Shown: positions 1 to 13,499, counted from the first letter of the stretch. The stretch is 64,000 nucleotides of DNA from Saururus chinensis (GCA_035235625.1 CP141142.1:25616995-25680994), one strand, 5' to 3'. Notes: a model not told the origin generated them from the sequence alone. Numbers and translations: made by a program.

Positions 1-418
1 GGTAGCCAAAAAAAAGTATATTTATACGTGCAAGGCACGTTCATTTTTGCTATTTATATTAAAGTAACACATAAAAAAACGTAGTATATGTGCAAGACTA
101 AATATGTTTTGGCAGTTTTGCCCGTGGTATAAGTCATGGAGAAAATCATACAGGCTTCAAATCTGGACTAATTCTTAAATCATAAAATTGTACCGCCGCT
201 CATCAACGCTTTTGAATTGGAAGTTAATAAGAGCTAGTTTATGTCTTATGATTCAGAGAAGATTGATACCAGGCCCAGTTACGATATTAAAACCAATCCA
301 ATTTAAGCTAAAACCAAAGGGTGAAGTCAATAAGCTGCTTCCCCAACAAATGAATTTCAGAAATTTTGTTAATAAAAATAATTTTAGAAAAGTCATTAAC
401 GTTTAGTAATTAAAAAAT
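1..418. other. Upstream flank or intron, no recognisable exon
   Basis: AT-rich sequence ahead of the first recognisable reductase exon. I searched for the preceding exon of the reductase family, which would carry the Rossmann NAD(P) motif and central strands, and found none. The only nearby acceptor-like AG ends at 406. It is followed by an in-frame TAA at 407-409, so it cannot serve this reading frame. Confidence 0.4.
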
Positions 419-3400
419 TTGGATTCATTGAAGATATGGTACGCACTAGCGAAGACCCTGGCCGAGAAAACAGCATGGAGGTTCGCTGAAGAGAACGGCT
501 TGGACCTGGTGACCGTTCTGCCATCCTTTGTTATTGGGCCTAGTCTCCCTCATCAGCTATGTTCGACCGCGTCCGATGTCCTTGGCCTTTTAAAAGGTGC
601 ACCATATCTTTGTCCCTTACATTTGTCTCCTTTTCTCATCTTAAGGATGTAGTAGAGAAGGTAAATATTTACTCACTAAATATTCACCGACTTGATATAC
701 AGAGATGGTAAATATCTATGATTATGTTATGGAGTTAGGCTAGCCCAAAAAAGGTGGTAGTAAACTACTCACCATAGCCATAAATGGTATTACAAGAAGG
801 TAAAGTATGCTCAGAAATTTTTTACTTTGATAAAGGAATATCATTAATTACATGATATTTGGTAAGTATTCTCTAGATCTTATATTAATAATATATTTAA
901 AAATATAATAATTTTTATTAAATAATGAAACTTATATATAAGAGAAGAGAAAATAAACTTATGATACTCTTTTTTAAGTACCTAATTATTTAAATTATTA
1001 AATAAAATAAAATTATTAATATAAAATAATTTTTTTTGCCAAATAAAGGTATTAATTTAAGACAAAGGGATCGAATATTTATTTAATCAGTGTAACCCTA
1101 AATCTAGTGTGGCAAGCTATAAAAGTCAAATAAAACTTATTATCACCAAATATGCTCATGCTCCATAGTCTAGTTAATAAGCTATGAAAGTTAAAGCAGA
1201 GATCTTGCCTCATGTTAATTTAGACAACTACTTGATTATTGGGAGAATTTATGAGCAGGTGTCTCAACAAAATTCGCTTGGCACGGACGAATGGGATATG
1301 TTCATATCGACGATGTGGCTCGCTGCCATATTCTTGTTTATGAAGACCCTAACGCAATGGGGAGGTACATTTGCAGCTCCCTAGTGATGGAAAACTATGA
1401 GTTAGCTGCATTACTGAGAGTGAGATACCCATCTCTGCCCATTCCAAGAAGGTAATTTACTGCTTTGATGTGAGTTTGCACACACAGACACAGGAACGTT
1501 GGCAGTCCTTATGCACAGGTCCTATGTCACACATGAGCGTACGCCTTAATCATGGTACACATGCACAGCAAGTATTCTTAAGCTTGATCATATATATATA
1601 GCATAATTTCAACTTCCCCATTGGACGTGCATTGGCCACTTGCAACTTGTAAGCATCATGTTAATGAGTTGAGCATAGCATAAGCAGCTCAAACTCAAGC
1701 TTATTTTCTTATCAAGCTGAGAGTTGTTCTCTAGTCCCACATAGCTGAACTCTTTTTAACTTTTTCACAATCGGGTCATGATGCCAACCCTGTGGCATAA
1801 AGATGAGCTAAGCCAGCTTAGCAATTGAACAACATCGAGCTAACTCGATTCATTAGCAGCCATATTAACCTGTTCATATGCTTGTCTAACCCGTTCAATG
1901 TCGAGTTATACAGTAAAGTGATCTAGACTCGAGACTTGGACCTGACCTTTTACGGTCTAGGAACCCAACCATGTTCCATCAAATTGATTAAATGAAACTT
2001 TAATCTTAATTTTGGTTGATGTATGAGCTCTGGGCATATAAGCCATGAGATCTCGATCCCATGGCTAAGGTAGTAAAGGAACAGAAAAGCGTATGCCCTT
2101 CTCAACTATTCCTTTCAGCTAAAACTTGGGCCTGAAGTTCATGCTCATATCTTCTTGGAGAGTAGTGGGGAAAACTGAAATAATTCCATTGGAAGAAAGC
2201 GTGATTAATCTAGTTATCATACTATATTGCATAGTTCTAAACCTTCATTTTAATTCGAAAATCTCCCCACTACCGCTTGAACAGTTGCACTCGCTAACTT
2301 TCGAGTGTGACTCCATGGTGATTCAAATTTGATGTGACCCCGAAATCCATTTATTTCCCAAAGTAAACTCCACTATAAGTGCATGGCGTCATGCTTTCAA
2401 CATCTCAAGTCATATTTTTTTTTCAAAATTTATACATTATAATCAGATAAACAGACTAGTTATAATACTATCACTATATTTAGAAAATAGTAGTTTTTAT
2501 TGAATTGTATTGAAACTCACATCTAAGAGAATGTAAAATAAGCTTATGGTACTCTTTTTTAAGTGCCTACCTACCTAAATTAAATAAAATAGAACTATTA
2601 ATTTAAGATGGAAGAAGTATTATAATCTTACTTTTCAATTAACAGTTATAAGATGCTAGCAACCGTGATTCCATTTGCTAGTGTTATATATATACTAATA
2701 CTTATATATTTTCACTTAATATGATTTTTTTTTTATTTGTTTTGGTTGTAATTGATATCTTTCTTGATATAATAACTAATATGCATGACTTAATTAAGAA
2801 TTTTTGTGGACTCAAAAATCAACTCAACTTTGGGAAATTTGGAGTTGAGACCGAGTTGAGTTTTAAAACATTGATTTATTGACCACGGTTTAACTTTTAT
2901 ACTATCTTATCTAAACCCTAAACTCTAAAGCAAACTAACTTCTTTTACGTATAAGGTTATTTCCCTTCCCAAGACATCCTTGGGGTAAGAAAAGAAATGC
3001 TCTTCAAAATACAAAATTGACTAATTTAATCAGGTAACATTACGCACAGCCTGATTGAGCATGTAGTTGGTCATCTACCATTTGATTGGTTGGGTCATAT
3101 TCCATGGCCACCTGTTTAATATGGTGATTATCTAATCTACTGTGCACCATTTCTACTCCTCATGCCTAATATTAGTGTAGAAGTACTAGTGCTGTTACTA
3201 GTGCAGTAGACCTGATCAAGTGACTTATTTGGCCGAATCATCTTTTTCTAGCTAACCACGCTTTTGGTTGCATTATGTTCATCACGGCTGGCGGTCCGAA
3301 ATGGCAGCTCGTCAAAAATGAATTCACGCGTAGGTGTATTGAAATATTGAAATTTATCATAATTTAAAGATAGGGGACCATAAACTAGTATGATGTGTAG

Positions 3401-4575
3401 GCCCTTCATCTGGCCTGTTGAATTTCTAGTATCATTTCAATGGTTGAAAAATTATAAGTTCAATTAAAGGGACTGTAGAAATTATTAGGTACCAAGACGG
3501 ACAAATAGTGCTCAATGCTAATCCATGTCATGTTCTGTTCTGACAATGAGTTAGTGTAAAAAATATATGTAAAGCATTCATTTTTGAGATTGACAGCGCA
3601 CATGCTAATGTATATTAGTGTAAATATTACCTATGTGCACCGTTAATCTAAAAAATAAATATTTTATATATATTCCTTACACTTGGCTTATAATGAACAG
3701 GCAGCATAAACAATGCTTCCGTTAGACAGGTATGGGCCTTTTTTTACATAAGCCTACAAATTATTGCCCTTATCCAACAAGATTAGTGTGCGCACATGTA
3801 CCCAATAATTTCTTGGATAGGACTCATATCTCATTACGGCCCAATTTCAAGCACACTCTTACTGACATATCATGGGCTAGATGAAGGGGAGCCACACATT
3901 AGAATGGATTAAATGGACTTGTCCAATGATCAACAATATGAAGCTGCCACATTAGTAGGTAGCGTGAGAGAAACTTAGGAACCAAATCCAACGGTTCCCA
4001 AGGTTTTCCCCTCCTATATGTGAATTAGTTATCTATTTTGGTCTATGATAAGTGGTCATGAGAATCGATTCCCTGTACCGGCTAAAGCCCGGTATGTTTC
4101 CTTGAAACTGTTCCCAAGATTGTTGGTCCGATATTTTGCCTATAGACTCTTCCCCGAGCTACTTAATCACTGCTTCTTCCTGCTCGTAGATCCAAAATGT
4201 AGCAGCTATTCTTGACTGAGTTGCTTTCCAACTTGCTACCCATCGAAGAAAACGTTACTTGCAGACCTGAAAGAGCAATTCCAGCTCATAGCCACGCACA
4301 AAATCCCCACATGATCTGAACTCTGCTTTCAGAGACCAAACAAGGGTTCCATAATTCCATTTTCTTCCTCCATAAGACATACGTGCATGTCCAATTTTAA
4401 TCGTTTTCCATGTCTTCTATTTGTCAGGTTTGAAAGCTTTGACGTCGACAAACCATACTATGACTTTGACACCTCCAAGCTGAGAAAACTGGGGTTCAAG
4501 TTTAGAAGCATAGAAGAAATGTTTGATGACTGTGTTGCTTCTCTCAAGAAGCAAGGCCACGTTCTCCAAGTGTGA
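419..4575 (+). CDS. Cinnamoyl-CoA reductase / dihydroflavonol reductase-like NAD(P)-dependent reductase, 3' exons only
   Basis: Three exons join in phase: 419-596, 1259-1451 and 4428-4575, giving 172 codons plus stop. Each intron has GT-AG ends. Exon A holds the short-chain dehydrogenase YxxxK catalytic pair (WYALAKTLAEK), then the family motif around PSFVIGP and TASDVLGLLKG. Exon B has GYVHIDDVARCHILVYED. Exon C has DTSKLRKLGFKFRSIEEM, typical of the family C-terminus. Full-length members are about 320-340 residues, so this is the C-terminal half, which includes the substrate-binding region. The family reduces hydroxycinnamoyl-CoA esters, dihydroflavonols or tetraketide pyrones in the cytosol or ER; I cannot tell which substrate applies here. 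The N-terminal cofactor domain is not visible. No clean acceptor precedes exon A (an in-frame TAA lies at 407), so the gene may be a pseudogene or have a distant or rearranged upstream exon. Introns are 662 and 2976 bp, with MITE copies inside. Confidence 0.75.
856..1072 (+). mobile_element. Stowaway-like MITE copy in intron (degenerate)
   Basis: The internal sequence matches the better preserved element at 37116-37316: a shared block reading gatactcttttttaagta, followed by A/T-rich taaat and attaatata segments. It ends in a degraded terminal inverted repeat near 1058-1072. The left end is unclear. It lies in the first recognisable intron of the reductase gene. Confidence 0.5.
2410..2618 (+). 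mobile_element. Stowaway-like MITE copy in intron (degenerate)
   Basis: Second copy of the same family, sharing the gtactcttttttaagt block and the aaactcacatct block with 37116-37316. It ends at ttaagatggaagaag (2603-2617), a degraded form of the terminal repeat, followed by TA. It sits in the large second intron of the reductase gene. The left boundary is approximate. Confidence 0.5.
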
Positions 4576-5717
4576 AGACTGAAGAGGCAGCGGCAATGAT
4601 TAAATACTCCAAAACCCTTTAGACATGAACAGCAAGTTAGATCTTTTTCGTCTAAAATAATGAAGTCGATGAATCTAATTTTTGTGGTAGGGTTTGTTTG
4701 TTGCATTAAAGAATAACCATCGTTGGATTTTGCTTTTGGAAAAGTTTTCTCCCTGTAAGAAGGAAAGCCAAAAAGCCCGTGCACTATACTGAGCCAGTGA
4801 TTCACGGGAATTGTCAAGTCACTGGACTCGGTTGTATCTGTCTGTCATGGTTGTGTGGATTGGCTAGTGCTAGTTTCAATTTGTTTAAACGGAACTTTCA
4901 GTAATTAAGGTCTAAGGGTAACTGATTAACCTTTCCTGTTAGAATTTCCGACTTACAATAAGACTCCCACAGGACATCTTCTGCATGAAAGGATTGAATG
5001 AACATTCTACATGTCAAGAGTGTAAGGTACACGAGTTTCTCAGTGAAATTGCATTGTTAGACAACGGACAGAGAGGTAGCTATCAGTGGTGGATACGAAT
5101 AAGAAGCTCGCACATGCTCAGTTGGCGGAACTGTGGCTGATGGCACTCCTTGTCTGTTTCTTACACCTAGAAAGGAATTTCCGGAGCTGTTAATTGACAG
5201 AATAACATAACAATCTTTGGGAATGTTTGTTTTTTCCCATCTTCCCTAGTCATCTGGCCTTCGATGGACATATTAGGGGTTTTATCATCGAAATTTCATT
5301 TCGAAGGGCAGTTTAGAAGCTAAATTTATGATATTTTTTAGAAGATAGCTATTTGCAACCTAGCAAATTCCCCCTCCGCCAGCCATGGCTAATTGAATTA
5401 AACATTTCTTCTTAGGTGGTCACTATGTGGTTCCATGTTTTTTTCGTTCATGTGCCACATGGTCCTCACCCATTTCTTCTTGTCTCTGTCCTTAACGCCA
5501 AGCAAATAGGAAGCAACATTTCTGCTCGTTGACAAGAGTAAGAATCTTCACCCACAACATAGGTTTTGCTTCCCTCTTCTTCCCTTTCATCATTCCCTTC
5601 TTCTTATTCTCTTTGTCGAGGCTCTACCATATTGTACATATTGTCAGGGTGACTCTGTCATCAGCAAAAGCAGGCCAAGACTAGTAAACTTCTATTACTT
5701 TTCTTATGAGAGGGGGT
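4576..5717. other. Intergenic, nothing recognised
   Basis: 3' flank of the reductase gene. An ORF on the minus strand (4458-4817) overlaps exon C and is a shadow. I see no tRNA, transposon ends or conserved coding sequence. Confidence 0.5.
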
Positions 5718-7450
5718 GTGACATCCCATATTTTTCAAGAAAATATCTAATTTTTTATTTTTTGGAATTTTCTTTTTTGCTGATAAGCTACCAACACGTC
5801 AGTACTCCACTGGTGAACTGTGTTTCCTACTATCAATAGGCATCAACACGTCGATTGTTACATTTGTGAAACTATGTGACTTATTTAACTTGAAAAAAGT
5901 GGTCATTATTGGGTTTCAGAATCCGAGGATAGTTATTCTCTATTTAAGGAGAGCAAAATTCAGGATTCTGAGAATAGTCTCTAGAGAGTTCAAGTATGAG
6001 TGGACAGTTTGGGAGTATAACCGTGGAGGATTCGTGTTGGGAGAGTGAATGCTTTGCGTGAATTTAGATACAATCGCACTCCTTTTTCCTTGATTAATAG
6101 AATAGTTTGTATGAGAATAATTTTCTTTAAGTTCTTGATGCCATTGAACATATGCAAGTTGATTAACCAAGTTATTTTACACGTTAAAGTGCAACAATGG
6201 CAATTTCAAATTTGGATGGTTTTATCATCCATTTTTGGAAATAAAGTATATGATACCTTGAATTTTAAAGGGGTTTTACCCATTTTGATTAGAAAAAGTG
6301 TACAGAGAACCAATATGGTATCTCTTCATTTTCTTACCAATTATGAGAAGGGTGTAGGGTCATAGACACATCAATGACCATGTCGGTGAAAATACCTATT
6401 CATGCATGTTCACTAGTTACTGGCAATGAGACCGATACATTGGTATGGTGTTAGTAAGGTATGCTATCTTAGCCATCCTATTGTTGGTAAGGGTTCTATG
6501 TATCATTGAGGTAGGTTATCCTAGCCAACCCACTATCAATAGCGGTTTGACACGTCAATGGTCATCAACACCATAGCCGATGCATTGGTGAGGTCACCAA
6601 TGGTGCCTAAAGTCTTGAGAATTCTAATATGATTTGTACTAATAGTTATGCTATTTAATCATTATATAATTGCATCGTCTATTCGAATTTGAATGCATGA
6701 TTGGATGTTGTTAAATATGTATTATGTTGGGGTAAGTAAACCCTAATGCATGTGTGTGAATCTTTGTGATGAATGGTCACCCAAAACCAATGCATTATAC
6801 AGTCAAGGACAAAGGTACCTAATGTCTGGTTCACTCTTCAAGTAATTCATATTAGCCACATAGACAGAAGTGTATGGTACAAAAAAAAAGCATAGTCTTC
6901 AAGTTCACCAAATGTGGGAGTTGTATGTGGAGTTAGGTTCAAACTAAGCAAAGCATGAAAATATGATTAGTCTAACACAATACAATACAAGAGGTTTCAA
7001 TAATCATAGAAGTCAAAATCTCAACTACTAAGGTCCATGAGCCTTAGTGAGTCTTTTTGCTGCATGGAATGGATGGAGTGCAGTAGGCTTCAAGCAGAAA
7101 CTAAAGTTGAGTTTGTGGCAGTCCTATATCTAGTGTAAGTCGTGCACTCCTAGATGAAGCTATCGTGTCTAAAATACCTCTTAATGTTGGATTCTTTTTT
7201 CTTGTAAGTATGATTGTTGCATTGAAAGGTACATCTGTTTTGACTTGACTTTTATTTATTTGGTTAGTTAAATGATTTATTCTTGATGTACTTTTTTTTG
7301 GAAACTTTGTTTGGGTTTTACGATCTCATTGAATATACTAGTTTACTAAGCATCCCTTGTGGTGTAGGTTTCTTATGAGAAGTGGTCATGTGTTTGGGAA
7401 AGTCATAGAAATAGTGAGGAGTTTTCTCATCCAGGTGCTTATCTATTCGT
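5718..7450 (-). repeat. Repeat family R, copy 1 (inverted)
   Basis: Non-coding sequence whose reverse complement aligns with copy 2. For example, 6790-6880 matches 8750-8830 (the segment with gtcaaggacaaaggta and tagccacatagacagaagtgtatg). The stretch 7010-7130 matches 8460-8600 (gtccatgagcctta, ggatggagtg and aaagttgagt). All small ORFs here look accidental. The family may be a non-autonomous LTR element or an old gypsy LTR; no coding domain is visible. Edges are approximate. Confidence 0.55.
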
Positions 7451-7868
7451 TTTTTCGTAGGTTTGACATAAACATGTAAGAGTGTCATTTATTGTTTATA
7501 TTAATTTAAGCATAATTAACAGACAAAGGCCCAACTATAGATCTTGTGGTTATTTTAATGTTACTCAGATATTTTAGAATATAATTTGATTGAATCATAA
7601 ACCTTGCTATGTGAAGAATGGTGATATCATATCCCCAATTTTTTTTACATAATTTTATACTTGAGAAATGAATTTTTTTCCGTTGCATATCATTCCATGC
7701 ATTAAGGTATTTTTTTTTCAAAAAGAAAATTGTTTAGAAAATGGGTGTGTAAAGTTGGGGGTGTGATAGGAGGAAGAAGAAGGTTGGTGAGGGGAGAGGA
7801 GAGGGAAGAAGATGATGGGGGAAGAGGATCAACCCCATGTGATAGGAAGCGAGGGGTAGAAGTGTCAT
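7451..7868. other. Spacer between inverted repeat copies
   Basis: AT-rich sequence followed by a purine-rich stretch (about 7760-7830, many GGAAGA and GGGGA runs). No gene is recognised. Confidence 0.35.
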
Positions 7869-9102
7869 GCCCCAATATTTTTCAAAATCATTTTCATGAA
7901 TAAAGCAATGAAAACATCTTTTTTTCATTAAAACATTCGCCAAGATATCTCAGGATACGAACCACTCATTTTTTGAACGTACAAATACCAAAGCAAAGTA
8001 CGATAGTAATCAAGGTAAAATTGCATTATAAGCTAAATAGGGTCTTGCACGAGTAATGTCCAAATATCTTGATATACTCAAATATAAATAGATCAACACT
8101 CACATGCCCAACGTTATTTACCTTTAAGTAAGACAACATTTATAGAAGCCAAGTGGCCTAAACATGTTGTCCTTGTTGCACAACCAGATTCATAAAGAAA
8201 CTTTAACTCTACATATAAAGTACCTGCATCACACAAATGATGGGTATACGAATACACCCACTACAATATCTAAACATGAACTATATACAATGATAATTTC
8301 ACAACATTTTAAACATTATAAACAAACATCATGAACATAAACAAATCAAACAAAAGAATCACTGAGACATTGTGGCAACACTTAGGAGTCCATCACCCTC
8401 ACTAAGTTGCATATCACACAAGGTCTCTAAGACTCGGTAGCTACATCTAGAAGTCTAACCACTCTCACTAGATTGTGATCTACTACACAACTCAACTTCT
8501 GACTTTTACTGAAGCATCGCTCACCTCCATCCATGTCATGACATTAAGGCCCAAAAGGGCTCATAGACCCAAGTGGTCTAGATCTCAACTTTAATGATCA
8601 TTAGGACCTCCTATATTTTATTGTAATGAACCATTCATCTTTTTATCTATAATCTATTCGAACCTAACTCCTATACCAAGGGAGCAGCTCCATAAATAAA
8701 CTCCCACTTTTGGAGATAGAAGACCATGATCCTATTTCATATCATACCCTTCCATCTACGTGGCTAAAATGACTTACTTTTGGAGCCAACCAAACATTAG
8801 AATCCCTTTGTCCTTGAGTAATCAATGCATTGGTCAAGGGGTGACTATCTAGTACAACGATTCACTCATGCGTAAAGCTTACTTATCCCAACATAATACA
8901 AGAATATCATCTTGCATTCATGTATCCATAATGCATCAAAACCATGTCATTACTTATAAATAGCATATACTTCATCTAAAAACATGCTTGAAATTCCATG
9001 AATCAATATATCATCAATGACTGCACCAATGTGTCAGCCAAGGTGTCGGTGACCATTGGCATCTCGTCAATGTGTTGAAACAGTAACAAGATTGAATAGA
9101 TT
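7869..9102 (+). repeat. Repeat family R, copy 2, left part
   Basis: Begins near tgtcatgccccaatattt, a start typical of plant gypsy-type LTRs. The sequence aligns in the same direction with copy 3 (17565-18778): shared blocks include aaatagggtcttgc, catagacccaagtgg and attcgaacctaactcc. The copy is interrupted at 9102 by the copia insertion and resumes at 16569. No coding capacity. Confidence 0.6.
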
Positions 9103-10251
9103 TGTTGGTTTGTTGGGTGTGAGGCATAAATAAACTAAGAAAATAAAGTGCCTCTAACTCGCAATTAAGTTATAAGATTCATTTTTCCCCTTTAGCAAAA
9201 AAATAAACCTTTAATTTATTCAAGTTAGCATTCATAATTCCAATGTGTTTTAATGAGAAATTTTCAATCAAATCAACAACCAAAACACACAAGAATTTTT
9301 ACGTAGAAACCCAACCATGAAAACAATAGGACATTTAATTTGTCTAGATCAACTATACACTATGTAAACTTAAGTTTACAAAAGTACCGATTATATAGAC
9401 AAAAGACTCATTTTTCTCTTCAAAGTGACTAGATCTTCTCACCACTCTTGAATTCTTAATCAACAACTCCTTAATTATTTACCGGTCATAGCTTAAGCTT
9501 CTCATCCTTTATGCTCTTTTGAACAACATAGAACTTTCATCTCCCCTTTCAAATGAAACTTCTATTCACTCGATCTTCTCAGCAATAAGCTTCAGAAAAA
9601 CACCATGTGTTTTGTGCTCTAATCTCACCTTGAATCACACTTTTTTATTTATAGTTGAGATTTTCTAAAACTAGAAGACAATTCTCTCAAAACTCTATTA
9701 AAGAGACTCCACACAAGCTCTCTAGGTTTTCTATGTCTTCTCTCCTCCTCCATCACATTCCAGCCCATTTTTTATAGATTCCTAAACCCTCAAAAGAAAA
9801 GATCTCCAATTTGGAATCACAACTAAACCGAGAAATCTTAATTGCTCAAGGGGCAATTGATCACTTGTATTTTTCTTCATGCATCTTCAACATCACTTCA
9901 TCAAGCCAATTGATTGCTAACTCTCTACATTGTTTTACATAGCGATTTGGGTGTTGATCGATCGTTTCACAGAACCGATCAATCATTTTGTCAAAATTTT
10001 TATTTTTTACTATTTAAATCTAAATCTTTAATCTTCACCATTCTTTCACTTAAGGTCTCTTTTACCCTAAAAGGTGTGAATATGATTTGTGTTCATATTT
10101 TTTCTTGACAAAATACTTATTTGAGACTTCTTTTAGTCCACCTTTAGAAATCCATCTTTAGAATTAAACTGACTGAAAATACATATTTCATAACTTTGTT
10201 TTGAACATGACAATATGCCAATATATTCCATAAGGACACTTGTTTCTTACA
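9103..10251 (-). repeat. Copia 3' LTR (left)
   Basis: Pairs with 15403-16568. The shared core includes aactaagaaaataaagtg, accactctt, and the stretch around ctctctaggtttt. It has TG...CA ends and is followed on its right by a reverse-complement polypurine tract, which fixes it as the 3' LTR of a minus-strand element. Confidence 0.88.
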
Positions 10252-11849
10252 ATCTCCCCCTTTGGGAAAAAACACTACAACCCATCATCTGAAAAGTATA
10301 AAAATTATAACACTATTGTACATAATCAAATTTAGACAGATTATCCAACAATGACTCTCCCCCTTAATCTATAAGTCTCTAATCTTATTGTAGTGTGGTC
10401 TTCAACTTATAATCAACCTGCCCATCACAAACTAGAACATACCTACATAATATTGTTCCAAGAAACTATTAAATATAGAATTTAAATGCTCAAGTAAGTA
10501 AAAGATTAACCAAGTCTCTTTTCATCAATTCAATCTATATCTTCTATAACAAGCTCTTTGTTAGCTTTCAATCCTTAGTACTTAAGGTTTTATCTAACCC
10601 ATATTTCTCCCCCTCTTTGCCACAAATAAACAAAAGGAAATCAAGGTAAAGAAGAAATAAAATAGAAAAAAGAACTTGTGAATCAATTTGAAACCACAAT
10701 TAGAATACACTTAAATGAAAATCAAGGTAACGTACTTTTTCATTGAAAACAGAGTGTGATGGTAACTAACTGTATAGTATTATCACTTGACTGTCATACT
10801 TTCAAAGATTCAGTATACCACAACATATGTATTCTACATTAGTATAACATAATCTCATTAGCTACTTGACCAAAGAATTAGAATTTCAAGTTACAATCAT
10901 CAAATAAGAAAAGATTCCTCATTGTTTTACTCCAAGTCTACGACTATACCATAATCATTTAAAACAATCATCAAAATATCAATGGATAATATAGTAAAAA
11001 ATAACTATTCTCCTCCTCTACTTTAGCAAATAAGTTCAACGAGAAACTTATTTTATACTCGCATTCCATTTGCTCATTGACTTACATTGAATAAGTAAGA
11101 GATAGAAGCATTGATACAAAAATTCTTTTTTTTTGTTTCTATTCTCTATGTCCTTTACCCTTTAAAATTTTGGCTTTTTTATTCTTTTTACAAATGAGCT
11201 TTCAATGGTTTTTTCTTAGTTCCCTTGAGCTTGCACTCTAATTTTTTTATACACATCATTTCTAGTGTCAATGGGATGGTAGCTTTTATACTAACATAAG
11301 ATATGTAGGCAGCCCTTTTCATCATCTTTATGAGAATTATTTATGGTAATGTTTACATAAAAATAATGAAATATTAAATCTCATTGAGCATGCAAAAAAA
11401 TCTAAACCGCTCAACTAGCTTATACTACCTTATAGCATTAGAATCAAGAAGTAAATCAACCATAGTATAAATTTAACCCGATAAATGATCACGAACTCCC
11501 ATAGTGACTACTAAAGTTTTTAGTAAATCAACAATGCATTGCCTTATTATGAAACTGAAAACTTTACTTAATTGATATTCAACTAGTCATCTTGACTTAA
11601 AATTGTATTTAACATGCACTGTATGTGTGACCCACTATTGTGCAATACCTTTACAAGTCAAGTGTATTTCATATGATATGTTTTTTTCAACTTTTTTGAA
11701 AAAATCGAACAAAACTCTAAACAAACTAAATCAATCCAAACTACCAAAAACTTAAAAATTAAAAAATAATTTTTATTATTTTCTTATTTCTAATATTCTA
11801 AAAGATTTTCAATCGAAACAAGGACAAAGAATTTCTTATAAATTACTCT
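10252..11849 (-). other. Copia 3' untranslated/internal region
   Basis: AT-rich, with no conserved domain. It contains several extra C-rich tracts resembling reverse-complement polypurine tracts (10252, near 10356 and near 10607), as often seen near the 3' end of plant copia elements. Confidence 0.5.
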
Positions 11850-12330
11850 AGGCAAGCAAGTCCAATAGCTTTTCGAAGGTTAATGAACCTATTGAAATCT
11901 AAAGGTTTTGTAAAAATATTAGCCAATTTATACTATGTTGAAATATGTTCTAAATTAATAATTTTATCCTCAACCTAATCTCGAATAAAATGATGTCTAA
12001 TGTCAATATTTGTTATATGAGAATGTTGAATAGTATTTTAAGAAATTTTTATTGAACTTATATTACCACAATATAAAGTCATCTTGCCCTGATGTATTCC
12101 ATAATTGAATAACACCCATTTGATCCAAATTAATTGTATATAGCCACTACTAGTAGCTATATACAATTAATTTGGATTTCAATGGTTGATAAGGAAACAC
12201 AGTTTTATTTTTTACTATGCCAAGAAACTAAGCAATTCCCCACATAAAAACATCTAGAGGTACTTTTTATGTCATCTACATTTTCTACCTGATACAACTT
12301 TACTTATCTTGACATAAGGAGACATAGGTG
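11850..12330 (-). pseudogene. Copia RNase H remnant
   Basis: The minus-strand translation shows the copia RNase H C-terminal pattern: asparagine and serine residues of the CDN-SA region, then HSHITNIDIRHHFIRD, then LEHIST, then a degraded ADIFTK-like end. Interrupted by stops. The family degrades the RNA strand of the RNA-DNA hybrid during reverse transcription. Confidence 0.65.
12123..12177. repeat. Perfect 22-bp inverted repeat (hairpin)
   Basis: Arms 12123-12144 (atccaaattaattgtatata plus gc) and 12156-12177 are exact reverse complements around an 11-nt loop. They lie inside the RNase H remnant of the copia element. Confidence 0.9.
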
Positions 12331-12399
12331 TTTTGGCATATTTAGCATCTTGAAGTCAAAATTTCTTCACTGGATCTCTAGCAAACTTGGATTGTGAGA

Positions 12400-13300
12400 T
12401 GAAGATTCTACACTTAGTTTGTTGTAAATGCAAACCAAGAAAATAATTTAGTAATCCTTTCATATATCAAATTCCTTACCAGTCTCTTGTGCAGAAGCTT
12501 TAGCAAGGTTATTATTTGTAGAATGAAATATGATGTCATCCACATAGATTTGTGTCATCACAACATATTTTTCATAATTCTTTATGAATAATGTATTGTT
12601 AACACCTCCTCTTGCATACCATGTTTTGTCATATATTCTGTTAATATATCATACCATGCTCTTGGAGCTTGTTTCAATTCCTACAATGTTTTCTTCAATT
12701 TATACAGATAGTTAGGATGATGAGGCTTAATAAAACCTTAAGCTTGTTCAATGTAGACTTCATCTTTCCTGTTTTTTATTCAAAAAAGTACTATTCACAT
12801 CCATTTGATGTACTTTGAATTTTAAATAACAAGTCATAAAAAAAATAACCTAAAATATTCAAGTCTAGCAACAGGAGCAAAAGTTTCATCAAAATCAATG
12901 TCTTATACCTATGTAGAGCCTTGAGCAAGCAATCTTGCTTTGTTTCTTAGCATATTACCTTTTTCATATATCTTCTTCTTGTAAATCTACTTTGTATCTA
13001 TGACATTACATTGCTTAGGTCTATTGACAAGAAGACACATCATTCTTAGTAAATTGTCCTAGTTCTTCTTGCATTGCATTTATCCAATTCTCAACCTAAA
13101 GAACTTTATCAATCTTATGTGGTTCAATAAGAAATACATAACAAAAAAAATTTATTTGTTCTTATAATTGATGTTTTATTCTCACTCCTTCATTAATGCC
13201 ACCAATCACATTTGTTTCAGGATGGGTTTTTTAAATCCAATTAGGTACATGACCACTTTGAACTTGTGGTTCTTCCTCTTCTTCTGAACTTCAATTTCAT
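12400..13300 (-). pseudogene. Copia reverse transcriptase remnant
   Basis: The minus-strand translation gives recognisable RT pieces: ITQIYVDDIIFHSTN with the YVDD catalytic box (near 12530-12570), preceded by an APRAWYD motif (near 12630). The reading frame is cut by stops and indels. The active copia enzyme makes cDNA from element RNA in cytoplasmic particles; this copy cannot. Confidence 0.75.
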
Positions 13301-13499
13301 GAATATGATCACCACTATTCTTTTTCTTTATCATCTACATCACTAAACACATTAGCTGAATTGTCAAAGTCATAACAATCATGAATATTTTGTTTTCCTT
13401 TCCCATATTGACTGTTTTGTGTTTCAATAATCTATGCATCATTTATAATCACATTAAAAGACTAGATGACAGTTTGAGTTCTTTTATTGAAAACCTTGT

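Noticed and set aside
4458..4817. 119-codon minus-strand ORF
   Set aside because: Overlaps the well-supported last exon of the reductase on the other strand.
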